This document shows positions 1 to 6,454 of a stretch of DNA of 6,867 nt, piece by piece (position 1 is the first letter of the stretch; each line of letters opens with the position of its first letter). The position numbers and the translations under genes were made by a program. The DNA lies in assembly GCA_021808425.1 (NCBI GenBank), contig JAKBBS010000169.1:1-6867 (forward strand), given 5' to 3'. The DNA is from Actinomycetes bacterium. Lineage in GTDB: Bacteria > Actinomycetota > Acidimicrobiia > Acidimicrobiales > Palsa-688. The notes under the pieces were generated by a model. It did no database searches, was not told the DNA's origin, and saw only the letters and a program-made list of their open reading frames with translations.

Positions 1-1
1 G

Positions 2-2497
2 GTGAGGCCGGACCAGGGCGAACGGGTCGCTCGCCTGGTAAGGGAGGGTCGCCTCGCGATCGGTCCCTGGTACTGCCTTATGGACGAGTTCGCCGTCTCG
101 GCTGAGACGATCGTGCGCAACTTGCAGGTCGGCCTTTCGACTGCCGCGCGCCTTGGAGGCGCCTGCGAGGTCGGATACCTGCCCGACATGTTCGGCCACG
201 TCTCGCAGATGCCGCAGATCCTTCGAAGCGCCGGGATCGGCCACGCCGTCGTCTGGAGGGGTGTTCCGGACACCGTGGGTCGGAACGCATTCGTATGGGC
301 TTCGCCTGACGGCTCGAGCGTACGGGCGGAGTACCTGCCCGCCGGCTACAGCGCGGGCGGGCATCTGCCCGGCGATGTCGGCAGGTTCGTCGGCCGGCTA
401 AGCGACTACGAGAGGGAGCTCGGAGTCCTCTTACGCGACCACGACACCCTTCTCGTACCCAACGGCGGCGACCATCTCGGCGCGCAACCCCACCTGGGAG
501 GCGTCGTCGAGGCCGTCAACGCCGCTCAGGACCGCTTCAGCGTCTCGATAACAGATCTGCGCTCCTACCTTGCCGAAGCGTCTGAAGATGACCTGGGGGT
601 GCTGCGCGGCGAGCTTCGAAGCAACGCTCGTGCGCCTCTCCTCTCCGGCGTCCTCTCGAGCCGGGTCGACATCAAGCAGGCCGCCGCCGCCGCCGAGTCG
701 GCCCTCGAGCGCACAGCCGAGCCGCTCGCCACTTTGTGGATGGCGCCCGAGAACTGGCCCGGCGACAGTCTCGACAGCGCGTGGCTTGAAGTGATACGCA
801 ACTCGGCACACGATTCGATCGGCGGATGCTCCGCGGATTCTGTAGGGCGTGCGGTACGTTCACGCTACGACGCCGCGTGCACCCTCGCCGGGACGGTCAC
901 GCATAGCGCCCTCGAAGTCGCTTCGATGGCCACGGCCGGCTCGGGCCACATGGTGCTCAACCCTTCGTCAGGAACTCGGAGCGGGCTCGTCGAGGTCGAG
1001 GTCGGGACCGAGGCCACCCAAGCGGCCGCCCAGCTGGGCGCCCAGACGCTTCGCGTCACGCTAGGTGGCACCACGACTAGAAACGGGTGCGGCCGTGACC
1101 TCGCCCGTATCGTCGCCGAGCTCACGGCGCAAGGCTGGATCGGCGAGTCGTGCCCCATCGTGTACGGACACATTTCGCCACGAAGTGCTACGGGCCCATT
1201 GTCTGTGTCCATAACGTCGGGCCGCGCTGCGTCGGCCGACCTGGCGGTGGGAACCCTCATGGCCGAAGTATGGGGGCGGGCGGGCGCCGAAGCCGACGAA
1301 CCCATGAGTGTCACGGTCACACGTCTACCGTCGATCCGGTCCCTCGTACGCGCATGCGACATCCCGGGCTACGGCTGGGCACTGCTTCGCCCGAGCGCGA
1401 CCGAGGAGGCCGAACCGGTGAGCGTCGTGGTTTCCGGCGAGTCGATGATCGTCGACAACGGAATTCTCCGCGTCGAGATCGACGCGAGAACGGGGTCGTT
1501 TGCCCTGAACGGAATCCGCGGCATGAACACAATCTCCGAAGAGCCCGACGCCGGGGACACCTACACTTTCTGCCCCCCCGACAGCGTCGCGGGCGCCGAC
1601 GACGCCGAGTCAGTCTCGCCGGCCGACGTGCACATCGCAGTCATAGAGCACGGGCCGCTTCGCGCCGTCGTGAGGACTACCCGTACCTACCTCTGGGGTG
1701 TCGGGCGCGCCACGCCTGCCCGCGTGGTGTCCGACGTCGAAGTGCGTTGTGCCGAGAGCGCTGTCCGGGTGACTACCAGTTTCGACAACACGGTGCGAAA
1801 CCACCGGGTGCGGGCGGTGTTCCCTCTCCCCGCCCAGGCGGCCGAGACCGTGGCGGAGTGCGCGTTCGCTACAGTTAGGCGTCGCGTTCCTCCACCCGGG
1901 CAAAACGAGGGGTGGCTCGTAGAGGCTCCTCCTGACACGTTTCCGTCGAGGCGCTTCGTGAGTGCAGGAGCCCTAACCGTCCTACACCAGGGGCTTCTTG
2001 AGTACGGGCTCGTCGACGACGGCCGAGCGTTGGCTCTCACGTTGCTTCGAGGGACCGGGATCATCTCGAAACCGACGCTGGCCACGAGGCACGCCGTTGC
2101 AGGTCCGCCGCTAGCACTTCGCGACGCCCAGATGCCCGGCCCACAGGCTTTCACATATGCGGTGGCGCTCGACTGCGCCGACCCATGGTCGTTGACGGAG
2201 ACGCTCTGGAACCCGCTCATCGCCCTACGAGCGCACGGTGGAGGCCGGCTCGCCGACTGCGGTAGCCGGCTCGATGTCGACACCGGAAGCGCTGTCGTGT
2301 CGAGCCTGCGCCGGAACGTCGGACGGATCGAAGTTAGGGTGTTCAACCCAAGTGACACCGATACGAGGGTGCGCATCCCCGGCGCAAGTGGGACACTGGT
2401 CGACCTGGCCGGCCACGAGCTAGAGGGGTGGGACGGTTCGTTTCCCCTTGGGCGTTGGGAATTCGCGACCGCCCGCCTCGACGGGACTCTGGATTAG
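2..2497 (+). CDS. Alpha-mannosidase, glycoside hydrolase family 38 (5' end outside window)
   Basis: This is a zinc-dependent retaining alpha-mannosidase of family GH38, related to bacterial MngB-like enzymes, that cleaves alpha-mannosides. No signal peptide is visible in the part present. The 831 visible residues include GPWY followed by DEF (about 21-30), then GYLPDMFGHVSQMPQIL (58-74), where D62 matches the family nucleophile. NGGDH lies at 154-158. NSAHDSIGGCSADSV (267-281) contains H270, the expected C-terminal zinc ligand. A helical middle domain spans about 195-290 and the beta-rich GH38 C-terminal domain about 300-831. The first codon, GTG, is probably an internal Val: the family usually reads a proline-acidic motif here, and the N-terminal His-x-Asp zinc motif is absent, so about 75-80 residues lie upstream of the window. 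The frame is unbroken to TAG at 2495-2497. The next gene converges on it 19 nt away, with no strong terminator between. The exact substrate cannot be told. Confidence 0.93.
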   Translation: MRPDQGERVARLVREGRLAIGPWYCLMDEFAVSAETIVRNLQVGLSTAARLGGACEVGYLPDMFGHVSQMPQILRSAGIGHAVVWRGVPDTVGRNAFVWASPDGSSVRAEYLPAGYSAGGHLPGDVGRFVGRLSDYERELGVLLRDHDTLLVPNGGDHLGAQPHLGGVVEAVNAAQDRFSVSITDLRSYLAEASEDDLGVLRGELRSNARAPLLSGVLSSRVDIKQAAAAAESALERTAEPLATLWMAPENWPGDSLDSAWLEVIRNSAHDSIGGCSADSVGRAVRSRYDAACTLAGTVTHSALEVASMATAGSGHMVLNPSSGTRSGLVEVEVGTEATQAAAQLGAQTLRVTLGGTTTRNGCGRDLARIVAELTAQGWIGESCPIVYGHISPRSATGPLSVSITSGRAASADLAVGTLMAEVWGRAGAEADEPMSVTVTRLPSIRSLVRACDIPGYGWALLRPSATEEAEPVSVVVSGESMIVDNGILRVEIDARTGSFALNGIRGMNTISEEPDAGDTYTFCPPDSVAGADDAESVSPADVHIAVIEHGPLRAVVRTTRTYLWGVGRATPARVVSDVEVRCAESAVRVTTSFDNTVRNHRVRAVFPLPAQAAETVAECAFATVRRRVPPPGQNEGWLVEAPPDTFPSRRFVSAGALTVLHQGLLEYGLVDDGRALALTLLRGTGIISKPTLATRHAVAGPPLALRDAQMPGPQAFTYAVALDCADPWSLTETLWNPLIALRAHGGGRLADCGSRLDVDTGSAVVSSLRRNVGRIEVRVFNPSDTDTRVRIPGASGTLVDLAGHELEGWDGSFPLGRWEFATARLDGTLD

Positions 2498-2516
2498 GTC
2501 GGGGTTTGCGACCCGG

Positions 2517-3668
2517 CTAGGAGGAAGTCGGTGACGTCAGCGGGGGCTGCGTTAGTTGCAGGGACGCCTGCACCGGGAGAAGCTCCACCCACGTCGGGCC
2601 CGGAGCGAGGTTGACCGGCTCCCCGTTTGCTCCGACGAGCTGCGTCACCTGCGAGATAGACGACCGGGACCATGTCGCGTCGTACGCGGCTCCGCCCGTG
2701 AGCACTGTCGCCTGGCCGGATCCGACCGTCTGGCTGTGAACTCCGAGAGACCCGAATTTGTCTTCCGGGACAGTGCCGAGCGAGGTCGTCACCCGCTCGA
2801 TCACGACATTCGCCGCCGTGACAGGGTTCGAGTTGGCATCCACGTTTGGGACCCCGGCGTAGTAGCGCACCCACACGGACTTCGCAGCGTCCCACTCCCA
2901 TTGCACGTTGAGTATTCCGGAGAAAAGGAGGGTCGCCTCCGACGTCGCGGTTCCCGCAGAAGTCGGTTTACCGTAACGGAATATGGGGTTCGGCGCGCTG
3001 TGCGACGGGTCAATGGCCCACAGCTGCGACGTGGATGTGTACAGGTTCTCGGGCGCGTAGCGGGTGGTTATTCGCTGTGATGCCTGTGCGTAGGTGAATA
3101 GGTTGAGGTCGTACAAAGAAGAGTTCGCCACCAAGTTGACGTCAGGGATGATGCCGCCGGCAAAGGCAAAACCCGGATGGCCGAACTGGGTTAGCAGCTG
3201 CGTATCGATCCACCTCGTCGAGCGAACCGGCCCGACGCTCGGCGCTTGTTGGCACTGGTAGACGGCGAGGATCCGGGTGATGTTGCCTTCTATCGGCTCT
3301 TCGAAGACGATGTCCGCGTGAGTCAGGCCGCTCTGAGGCCTCGCGGCGGGGTCGTTGCCGATCTTGATCGCCAGGGCCGGTCGCGCCGGGGGTGTCCCTC
3401 CGGGTGCCGGTGCGCCCGTAAGCGGGCACGTCGGACCTGCATGGAGGACTGTCGTGGAGGTAGACGGCGCAGTTGTGGTGTTCGGCAGAGTCGTCGCCGG
3501 GGCGCTCGTCGGCGTCGAGGTTGCGGTCCGCGAAGGCGTCGCCGTCCGGCCGACGAGCGCTACCACCACGGCCACCGCAGCAGCGACGCAGAATCCGCCG
3601 AGGCCGATAAGCCAGCGGGCTTTCGAGACGCCTCGTCGGCGGGCGTGGGCCGGTCGCGCTTTGGTCAC
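2517..3668 (-). CDS. Membrane-anchored DUF3048 (YerB-like) protein
   Basis: The predicted protein has 383 residues. A basic N-terminus (1-18) is followed by one hydrophobic segment (about 19-40) and a Thr/Ser/Pro-rich linker (41-78), then an extracytoplasmic DUF3048 region. Family hallmarks are ARPQSGLTHADIVFEE (109-124), EGNITRILAVYQ (127-138), VGPVRSTRWID (145-155), APENLYTSTS (205-214), and in the C-terminal subdomain TAANVVIERV (284-293), GSGQATVL (316-323) and APGPTWVELLP (355-365). The family includes Bacillus YerB, annotated as a lipoprotein of unknown biochemical role. Here there is no convincing lipobox, since the only nearby Cys is inside the hydrophobic segment, so an uncleaved anchor or an ordinary signal peptide is more likely. 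The start chosen is GTG at 3668-3666, which puts the basic stretch directly before the hydrophobic helix. The frame stays open to an ATG at 3809, but that would add 47 unconvincing residues. The stop is TAG at 2519-2517. Confidence 0.88.
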   Translation of the reverse strand: MTKARPAHARRRGVSKARWLIGLGGFCVAAAVAVVVALVGRTATPSRTATSTPTSAPATTLPNTTTAPSTSTTVLHAGPTCPLTGAPAPGGTPPARPALAIKIGNDPAARPQSGLTHADIVFEEPIEGNITRILAVYQCQQAPSVGPVRSTRWIDTQLLTQFGHPGFAFAGGIIPDVNLVANSSLYDLNLFTYAQASQRITTRYAPENLYTSTSQLWAIDPSHSAPNPIFRYGKPTSAGTATSEATLLFSGILNVQWEWDAAKSVWVRYYAGVPNVDANSNPVTAANVVIERVTTSLGTVPEDKFGSLGVHSQTVGSGQATVLTGGAAYDATWSRSSISQVTQLVGANGEPVNLAPGPTWVELLPVQASLQLTQPPLTSPTSS

Positions 3669-3704
3669 CCGCAGTTCATAGCACCCGCTGAAACAAAATT
3701 GGTG

Positions 3705-3711
3705 CACCTCC
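3705..3711 (-). promoter_or_regulatory. Strong Shine-Dalgarno-like GGAGGTG, oddly placed
   Basis: The minus strand reads GGAGGTG, an excellent 16S anti-SD complement. It lies 36 nt upstream of the chosen GTG start of the DUF3048 gene, too far to serve it directly. At normal spacing it would serve a TTG at 3696 that opens a six-codon frame ending in TGA at 3678-3676, 7 nt before the GTG. It may therefore support a leader peptide with translational coupling, or the true start may differ. Confidence 0.35.
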
Positions 3712-3728
3712 GCGACGGTATGTGTCCA

Positions 3729-3736
3729 TCTATATT
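3729..3736. promoter_or_regulatory. Candidate divergent promoter -10 elements
   Basis: This is the AT-richest patch between the two divergent genes. The plus strand has TATATT at 3731-3736, one mismatch from TATAAT. The minus strand has TATAGA at 3734-3729, four of six matches. Neither has a good TTGACA-like -35 at 16-18 nt. The plus-strand element would start a transcript near 3743, which favours a start for the downstream gene at 3777 or 3843 over the ATG at 3720. This is a suggestion from base pattern only. Confidence 0.3.
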
Positions 3737-3827
3737 CGTCCGGGTGCCCCGACACCGCCCCGCCCACAGACGTTCCGTGGTTCGAGGCGGCGAAATCGAC
3801 GACTCGCACGGCAGAACCGGGTCCAGC

Positions 3828-3833
3828 GAAGGG
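3828..3833 (+). promoter_or_regulatory. Ribosome binding site deciding the TTG start at 3843
   Basis: GAAGGG sits 9 nt before TTG 3843. The resulting N-terminus is Met-Arg-Leu-Thr-Arg-Arg followed by a long Val/Ala hydrophobic run, as expected of an export signal. The alternatives ATG 3720 and GTG 3777 have no comparable purine-rich site upstream. Confidence 0.45.
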
Positions 3834-3842
3834 CCGGCCAGG

Positions 3843-5498
3843 TTGCGGTTGACCCGCCGTGGAGTCACGGTGATCGCTGTGGTCGTCGTCGCAGCCGTCG
3901 TCGCTGCGGTCGTCGCGATCGGCGTCACCTCGGGACGGGGCGGCAGCACCCCCAAACCGACATCTTCCTCAGCTGCGACCAGACCCGGCGGTGGCGCACC
4001 CGCGGGGTCGCCCACTTCGACGACATCACTCGCCGCAGCGGCGACGTTCGCGGGCCCGAACGGCACAGAAGCGCCGTGGGTCCTCGCGGAGAACGCGAAG
4101 CCGGGGACTACAGCATGGAAGATCACCGGCACGCAGAGCCCGACCGGGATCATGGGATACGCGAACCGTGTGCAGGCGTCAGCGGGCCAGAGCGTCACGC
4201 TCTACGTGTCGACGGCGGCCGCGACCTTCCACGTAGACGCCTACCGAATGGGCTATTACGGCGGGACAGGCGCACGTCTCGTGTGGAGCTCGGCGGAGGT
4301 GGGAGGAACTGCCCAGGCAGCATGCCCTGTGACGCCGGGGATCAACATGGTGGAGTGCAAGTGGACGCAGTCGCTGTCGTTCACGGTCAACTCCACGTGG
4401 GTGCAGGGCCAGTACCTTCTCAAGCTGGTCGGCTCGGGGGGCCAGGAAAGCTACGTTCCTTTGACGGTGTGGGAGCCGTCGAGCACCGCTGCGTACGTCG
4501 TCATGTCCGGTGTGCTGACAGAAGCGGTGTTCAACGCGTTCGGCGGCTACGACCTCTATCAAGGTGCCACCCCGTGTGCTCCCAACCACTACCCGTGCTC
4601 GACCCGGGCCAGGGTGGTCTCCTTCGACCGGCCGTTCGCCTCCGGCAACGGTGCGGGCGGGTACCTGAGCTTGATGTATCCCCTAACGAGGCTGATGGAG
4701 GAGCACGGGTTGGATGTCACCTACTGGACTGACATAACCCTTGCGGAACACCCGACCCTTCTCGCCAAGCACAAGGTGCTCATCTCGCCGGGCCATGACG
4801 AAGAGTGGTCCAACTCGATGCGCCAGGCAGCGTTAGCAGGTGCGGACGCCGGAGTGAACCTCGTGTTCTTCGGCGCGAGCCCGATACTTCGAAAGGTTCG
4901 ACTGCAGGCCTCCCCGCTCGGCGCGGACCGGGAAGTTGTCAACTACCGAAACCCGCCAAAGGATCCGCTCTACGGGGTCGACAACGCTAGGGTGTCGCAG
5001 AACTGGTGGGGTCAAGCCCCCGCGAACCTGCCTGCAAGCACCTTGGTCGGCGCTAGCTACGTGGGTTTCAACAACCTCACGAGCTTTCCCATGGTTGTAT
5101 CGGACCCGTCTTCGTGGCTATACGCCGGTACAGGCCTTGGTGCAGGCGCTTCTATCCCTGGCGTCATGAGCAGCGACTTCCAGGCCTACGACCCGACCCG
5201 CTCTAGCAATCCGGCGAACGTCGAGGTTCTGTCGCACTCCCCTGTCACCGTGCAGTTCAATCCGTCACGCCATTACGCCGACACGGTGTTCTACACGATG
5301 CCGTCAAGCAAGGCGGGGGTCTTCACCTCCGGCACGGTCAACTGGATACCGTCCCTCGTGGCTTGCGCTCCGTCGGTGAAGCAGTGCCCGGCCACCGCGA
5401 TGCGCCAGCTGACGCTCAACGTTATGCGAGTCTTCGGAGCGGCCCCCGTCGGAAACACTTACCCCTCGACGGCGAACTGGCAGAGCTTCTACGGCTGA
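3843..5498 (+). CDS. Exported N,N-dimethylformamidase beta-subunit-like protein
   Basis: The predicted protein has 551 residues. A basic N-terminus and a Val/Ala-rich hydrophobic segment (about 8-29) form a signal peptide or anchor, followed by a Gly/Ser/Thr/Pro linker (31-65). A beta-sandwich-like domain (about 75-210) carries GYANRVQASAGQSVTLYVST (105-124) and AYRMGYYGGTGARLVW (133-148), both typical of this actinobacterial family. The C-terminal domain has NAFGGYDLY (231-239), VTYWTD (292-297), SPGHDEEWS (315-323) and a complete end. The fold is expected to resemble the large subunit of dimethylformamidase, which holds iron through two Tyr and one Glu. From memory the Paracoccus enzyme has a His-x-Glu pair there, so H318-D-E320 is a candidate equivalent. 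The substrate is unknown and amide hydrolysis is not shown. The chosen start is TTG with SD GAAGGG; ATG 3720 (592 aa) and GTG 3777 (573 aa) are alternatives. It is transcribed divergently from the DUF3048 gene. Confidence 0.85.
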   Translation: MRLTRRGVTVIAVVVVAAVVAAVVAIGVTSGRGGSTPKPTSSSAATRPGGGAPAGSPTSTTSLAAAATFAGPNGTEAPWVLAENAKPGTTAWKITGTQSPTGIMGYANRVQASAGQSVTLYVSTAAATFHVDAYRMGYYGGTGARLVWSSAEVGGTAQAACPVTPGINMVECKWTQSLSFTVNSTWVQGQYLLKLVGSGGQESYVPLTVWEPSSTAAYVVMSGVLTEAVFNAFGGYDLYQGATPCAPNHYPCSTRARVVSFDRPFASGNGAGGYLSLMYPLTRLMEEHGLDVTYWTDITLAEHPTLLAKHKVLISPGHDEEWSNSMRQAALAGADAGVNLVFFGASPILRKVRLQASPLGADREVVNYRNPPKDPLYGVDNARVSQNWWGQAPANLPASTLVGASYVGFNNLTSFPMVVSDPSSWLYAGTGLGAGASIPGVMSSDFQAYDPTRSSNPANVEVLSHSPVTVQFNPSRHYADTVFYTMPSSKAGVFTSGTVNWIPSLVACAPSVKQCPATAMRQLTLNVMRVFGAAPVGNTYPSTANWQSFYG

Positions 5499-5682
5499 GG
5501 GGGCTCAGCGCTGCCGGGGTCGTCGCTTCGAGGATCTCGAGACCGTCGAGGATCCAGGCGACGCCTAGCGCTACGAGGAGGCGCGTGTGAAAGCTGGACC
5601 AGCCGAGCCGGTCGATTCGAGCCGGTACGAGGCTTGTCGTACCGCTAGCCCCGGTTGCCGGTCCTTTCTGGATGGTTGTCAT
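5422..5682 (-). pseudogene. MFS transporter, N-terminal fragment (truncated)
   Basis: The frame starts at ATG 5682-5680 with a very good ribosome binding site and would give 86 residues. Residues 22-50 contain RIDRLGWSSFHTRLL and VAWILDGLEI, the characteristic start of major facilitator (sugar/metabolite:proton symporter type) transporters up to the first transmembrane helix. After residue 50 (nt about 5533) the similarity stops. The rest is a Ser/Arg-rich tail that runs antisense into the neighbouring gene's 3' end and stops at 5424-5422. A complete MFS protein has about 400-480 residues and 12 helices, so nearly all of it is missing and no continuation is visible in other frames. The neighbouring dimethylformamidase-like gene looks complete, so the MFS gene is the one that lost sequence. 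It lies 138 nt downstream of the encapsulin gene on the same strand and may once have belonged to that operon. A functional 86-residue protein is unlikely. Confidence 0.68.
5494..5509 (+). terminator. Hairpin overlapping the stop codon, possible terminator
   Basis: GCTGAG, a GGGG loop and CTCAGC form a perfect 6-bp GC-rich stem at the TGA stop of the dimethylformamidase-like gene. No T-tract follows on either strand, so intrinsic termination is doubtful. The hairpin lies at the boundary with the broken MFS gene. Confidence 0.3.
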
Positions 5683-5687
5683 GGCCG

Positions 5688-5693
5688 CTCCTC
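5688..5693 (-). promoter_or_regulatory. Ribosome binding site of the MFS fragment
   Basis: The minus strand reads GAGGAG, 5 nt before ATG 5682. It is the strongest well-spaced Shine-Dalgarno in the right half of the window. It shows that this was a genuine translation start, so the fragment is the 5' end of a real gene and not a chance frame. Confidence 0.6.
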
Positions 5694-5820
5694 GAGTCGA
5701 GTCGTACGTCGAACACAGCGCTGCTGACTGCTCGCTACCCCCCGGAGTGGGAACGGAAACGATGACGGCCGCCGGAGTCAGCCCCGTGCTCGGACGGCCC
5801 AGGGGTGCAGCTCGGGCAGC

Positions 5821-6420
5821 TCAGGGATAGACGAGTGCCACTGCCGCCTTCGCCTCGTGGACCACGAACGCGAAAGACTCTTCTAGGTACAACTCCACCG
5901 AGCGGGCTGTAGCGGCGGCGAAACCCACTGCGAAGTCGCCGCCGCAAATCATCTCGAAGTCGCCCCCTCTGACGCTGACGACTATCGCCCCGTCGAGCGA
6001 CGGGGCCCACACGACCCTGCCGCCGAGTATCGCCCGCAGGTGTTCGAACACCGGGTAACCGCCGTGCTCGGTGGTCTCTATCACCCCGGTGTAGCAGCGG
6101 TCGCCCAAGGCGATGACGTAGGGGCTCGTCGATCCTCTCTCGACCGCGTCGATCTCGTCGCGATCGAGGGTGAATTGCACCCGAACCTCGCTCAACGCCG
6201 CGACGCGTCGGGTGCGAACCTCGACGCCCTCCACGGGCCAGGTCGAAGGGTCGGTCCGCCCGGTCGGCTGCGCGGAGAAGTTCCAGCCGAGCGGCCCTGT
6301 AAAGTCCACGACGCTCCGCCCGGCGAGATAGTGAGCCAGGGACCTTCTCGCTTCGGCGTCGATCAGCGGCCACGCCCTCTCGGAGATCGGAGCGAGGTTT
6401 CGGTTCAACCGGTCAGTCAC
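5821..6420 (-). CDS. Family-1 encapsulin shell protein with central in-frame deletion
   Basis: The product is a 199-residue HK97-fold encapsulin related to Thermotoga encapsulin and mycobacterial Cfp29. Encapsulins self-assemble into icosahedral shells around cargo enzymes. The N-terminal part (1-97) is normal: NLAPISERAW (8-17), an AGRSVVDFTGP-type stretch (33-43) and FTLDRDEIDAVERGS (83-97). The C-terminal part (100-199) is also normal: PYVIALGDRCYTGVIETTEHGG (100-121), YPVFEHL (122-128), VVWAPSLDGAIVV (137-149), RGGDFEMICGGDFAVGF (151-167) and ELYLEESFAFVVHEAKAAVAL (176-196). Between S97 and P100 (nt about 6121-6132) the ~70 residues that normally link ERGS to the PY motif are absent, without loss of frame. 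Usual length is about 265. The missing part contains helices of the central shell fold, so assembly is doubtful; this may be a decaying gene or a very unusual short variant. The start is GTG 6420 with GAGG 8 nt upstream, 34 nt after the cargo gene. Confidence 0.88.
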   Translation of the reverse strand: MTDRLNRNLAPISERAWPLIDAEARRSLAHYLAGRSVVDFTGPLGWNFSAQPTGRTDPSTWPVEGVEVRTRRVAALSEVRVQFTLDRDEIDAVERGSTSPYVIALGDRCYTGVIETTEHGGYPVFEHLRAILGGRVVWAPSLDGAIVVSVRGGDFEMICGGDFAVGFAAATARSVELYLEESFAFVVHEAKAAVALVYP

Positions 6421-6428
6421 AGCCGCTG

Positions 6429-6432
6429 CCTC
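6429..6432 (-). promoter_or_regulatory. Ribosome binding site for the encapsulin GTG start
   Basis: GAGG on the minus strand lies 8 nt before GTG 6420. The nearer ATG at 6434-6432 overlaps it but is in another frame and reaches TGA after five codons, so GTG is the supported start. The N-terminus it gives matches encapsulin N-termini. Confidence 0.5.
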
Positions 6433-6454
6433 ATATCAGTCGGGTTCGTCTCGT

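Noticed and set aside
2..4. GTG at the left edge as the start of the GH38 gene
   Set aside because: The family alignment continues upstream and the N-terminal His-x-Asp metal motif is missing, so this is most likely an internal Val codon.
1150..1878. 242-codon plus-strand frame inside the GH38 gene
   Set aside because: Arg/Gly-rich shadow of the GH38 coding frame with no recognisable motif.
1687..2376. 229-codon antisense frame in the GH38 gene
   Set aside because: Low-information antisense frame caused by GC-rich third positions; no domain motif or ribosome site supports it.
2500..2516. Possible bidirectional terminator between the convergent GH38 and DUF3048 genes
   Set aside because: Only a 4-bp stem (GGGT/ACCC) can form, with no useful T-tract.
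3701..3708. GGTGCACC palindrome in the divergent spacer as an operator
   Set aside because: It is only 8 bp and coincides with the Shine-Dalgarno-like sequence; too short to claim as a regulator site.
3246..3842. Long upstream extension of the dimethylformamidase-like frame
   Set aside because: It runs antisense through the conserved DUF3048 gene and is Arg-rich and low in information, typical of shadow frames in GC-rich DNA. The signal-like segment begins only after 3843.
5683..5820. 138-bp gap between the encapsulin and MFS fragment as a hidden gene or RNA
   Set aside because: No convincing reading frame, MFS or encapsulin remnant, tRNA-like fold or terminator was seen, only the MFS ribosome site.
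5807..5822. Tandem GCAGCTC repeat after the encapsulin gene
   Set aside because: Two 7-bp copies 2 bp apart overlapping the stop region. They do not form a stable hairpin and show no att or CRISPR character.
5735..6373. 212-codon minus-strand frame overlapping the encapsulin
   Set aside because: Arg/Gly-rich shadow in another frame. The encapsulin frame carries all recognisable conservation.
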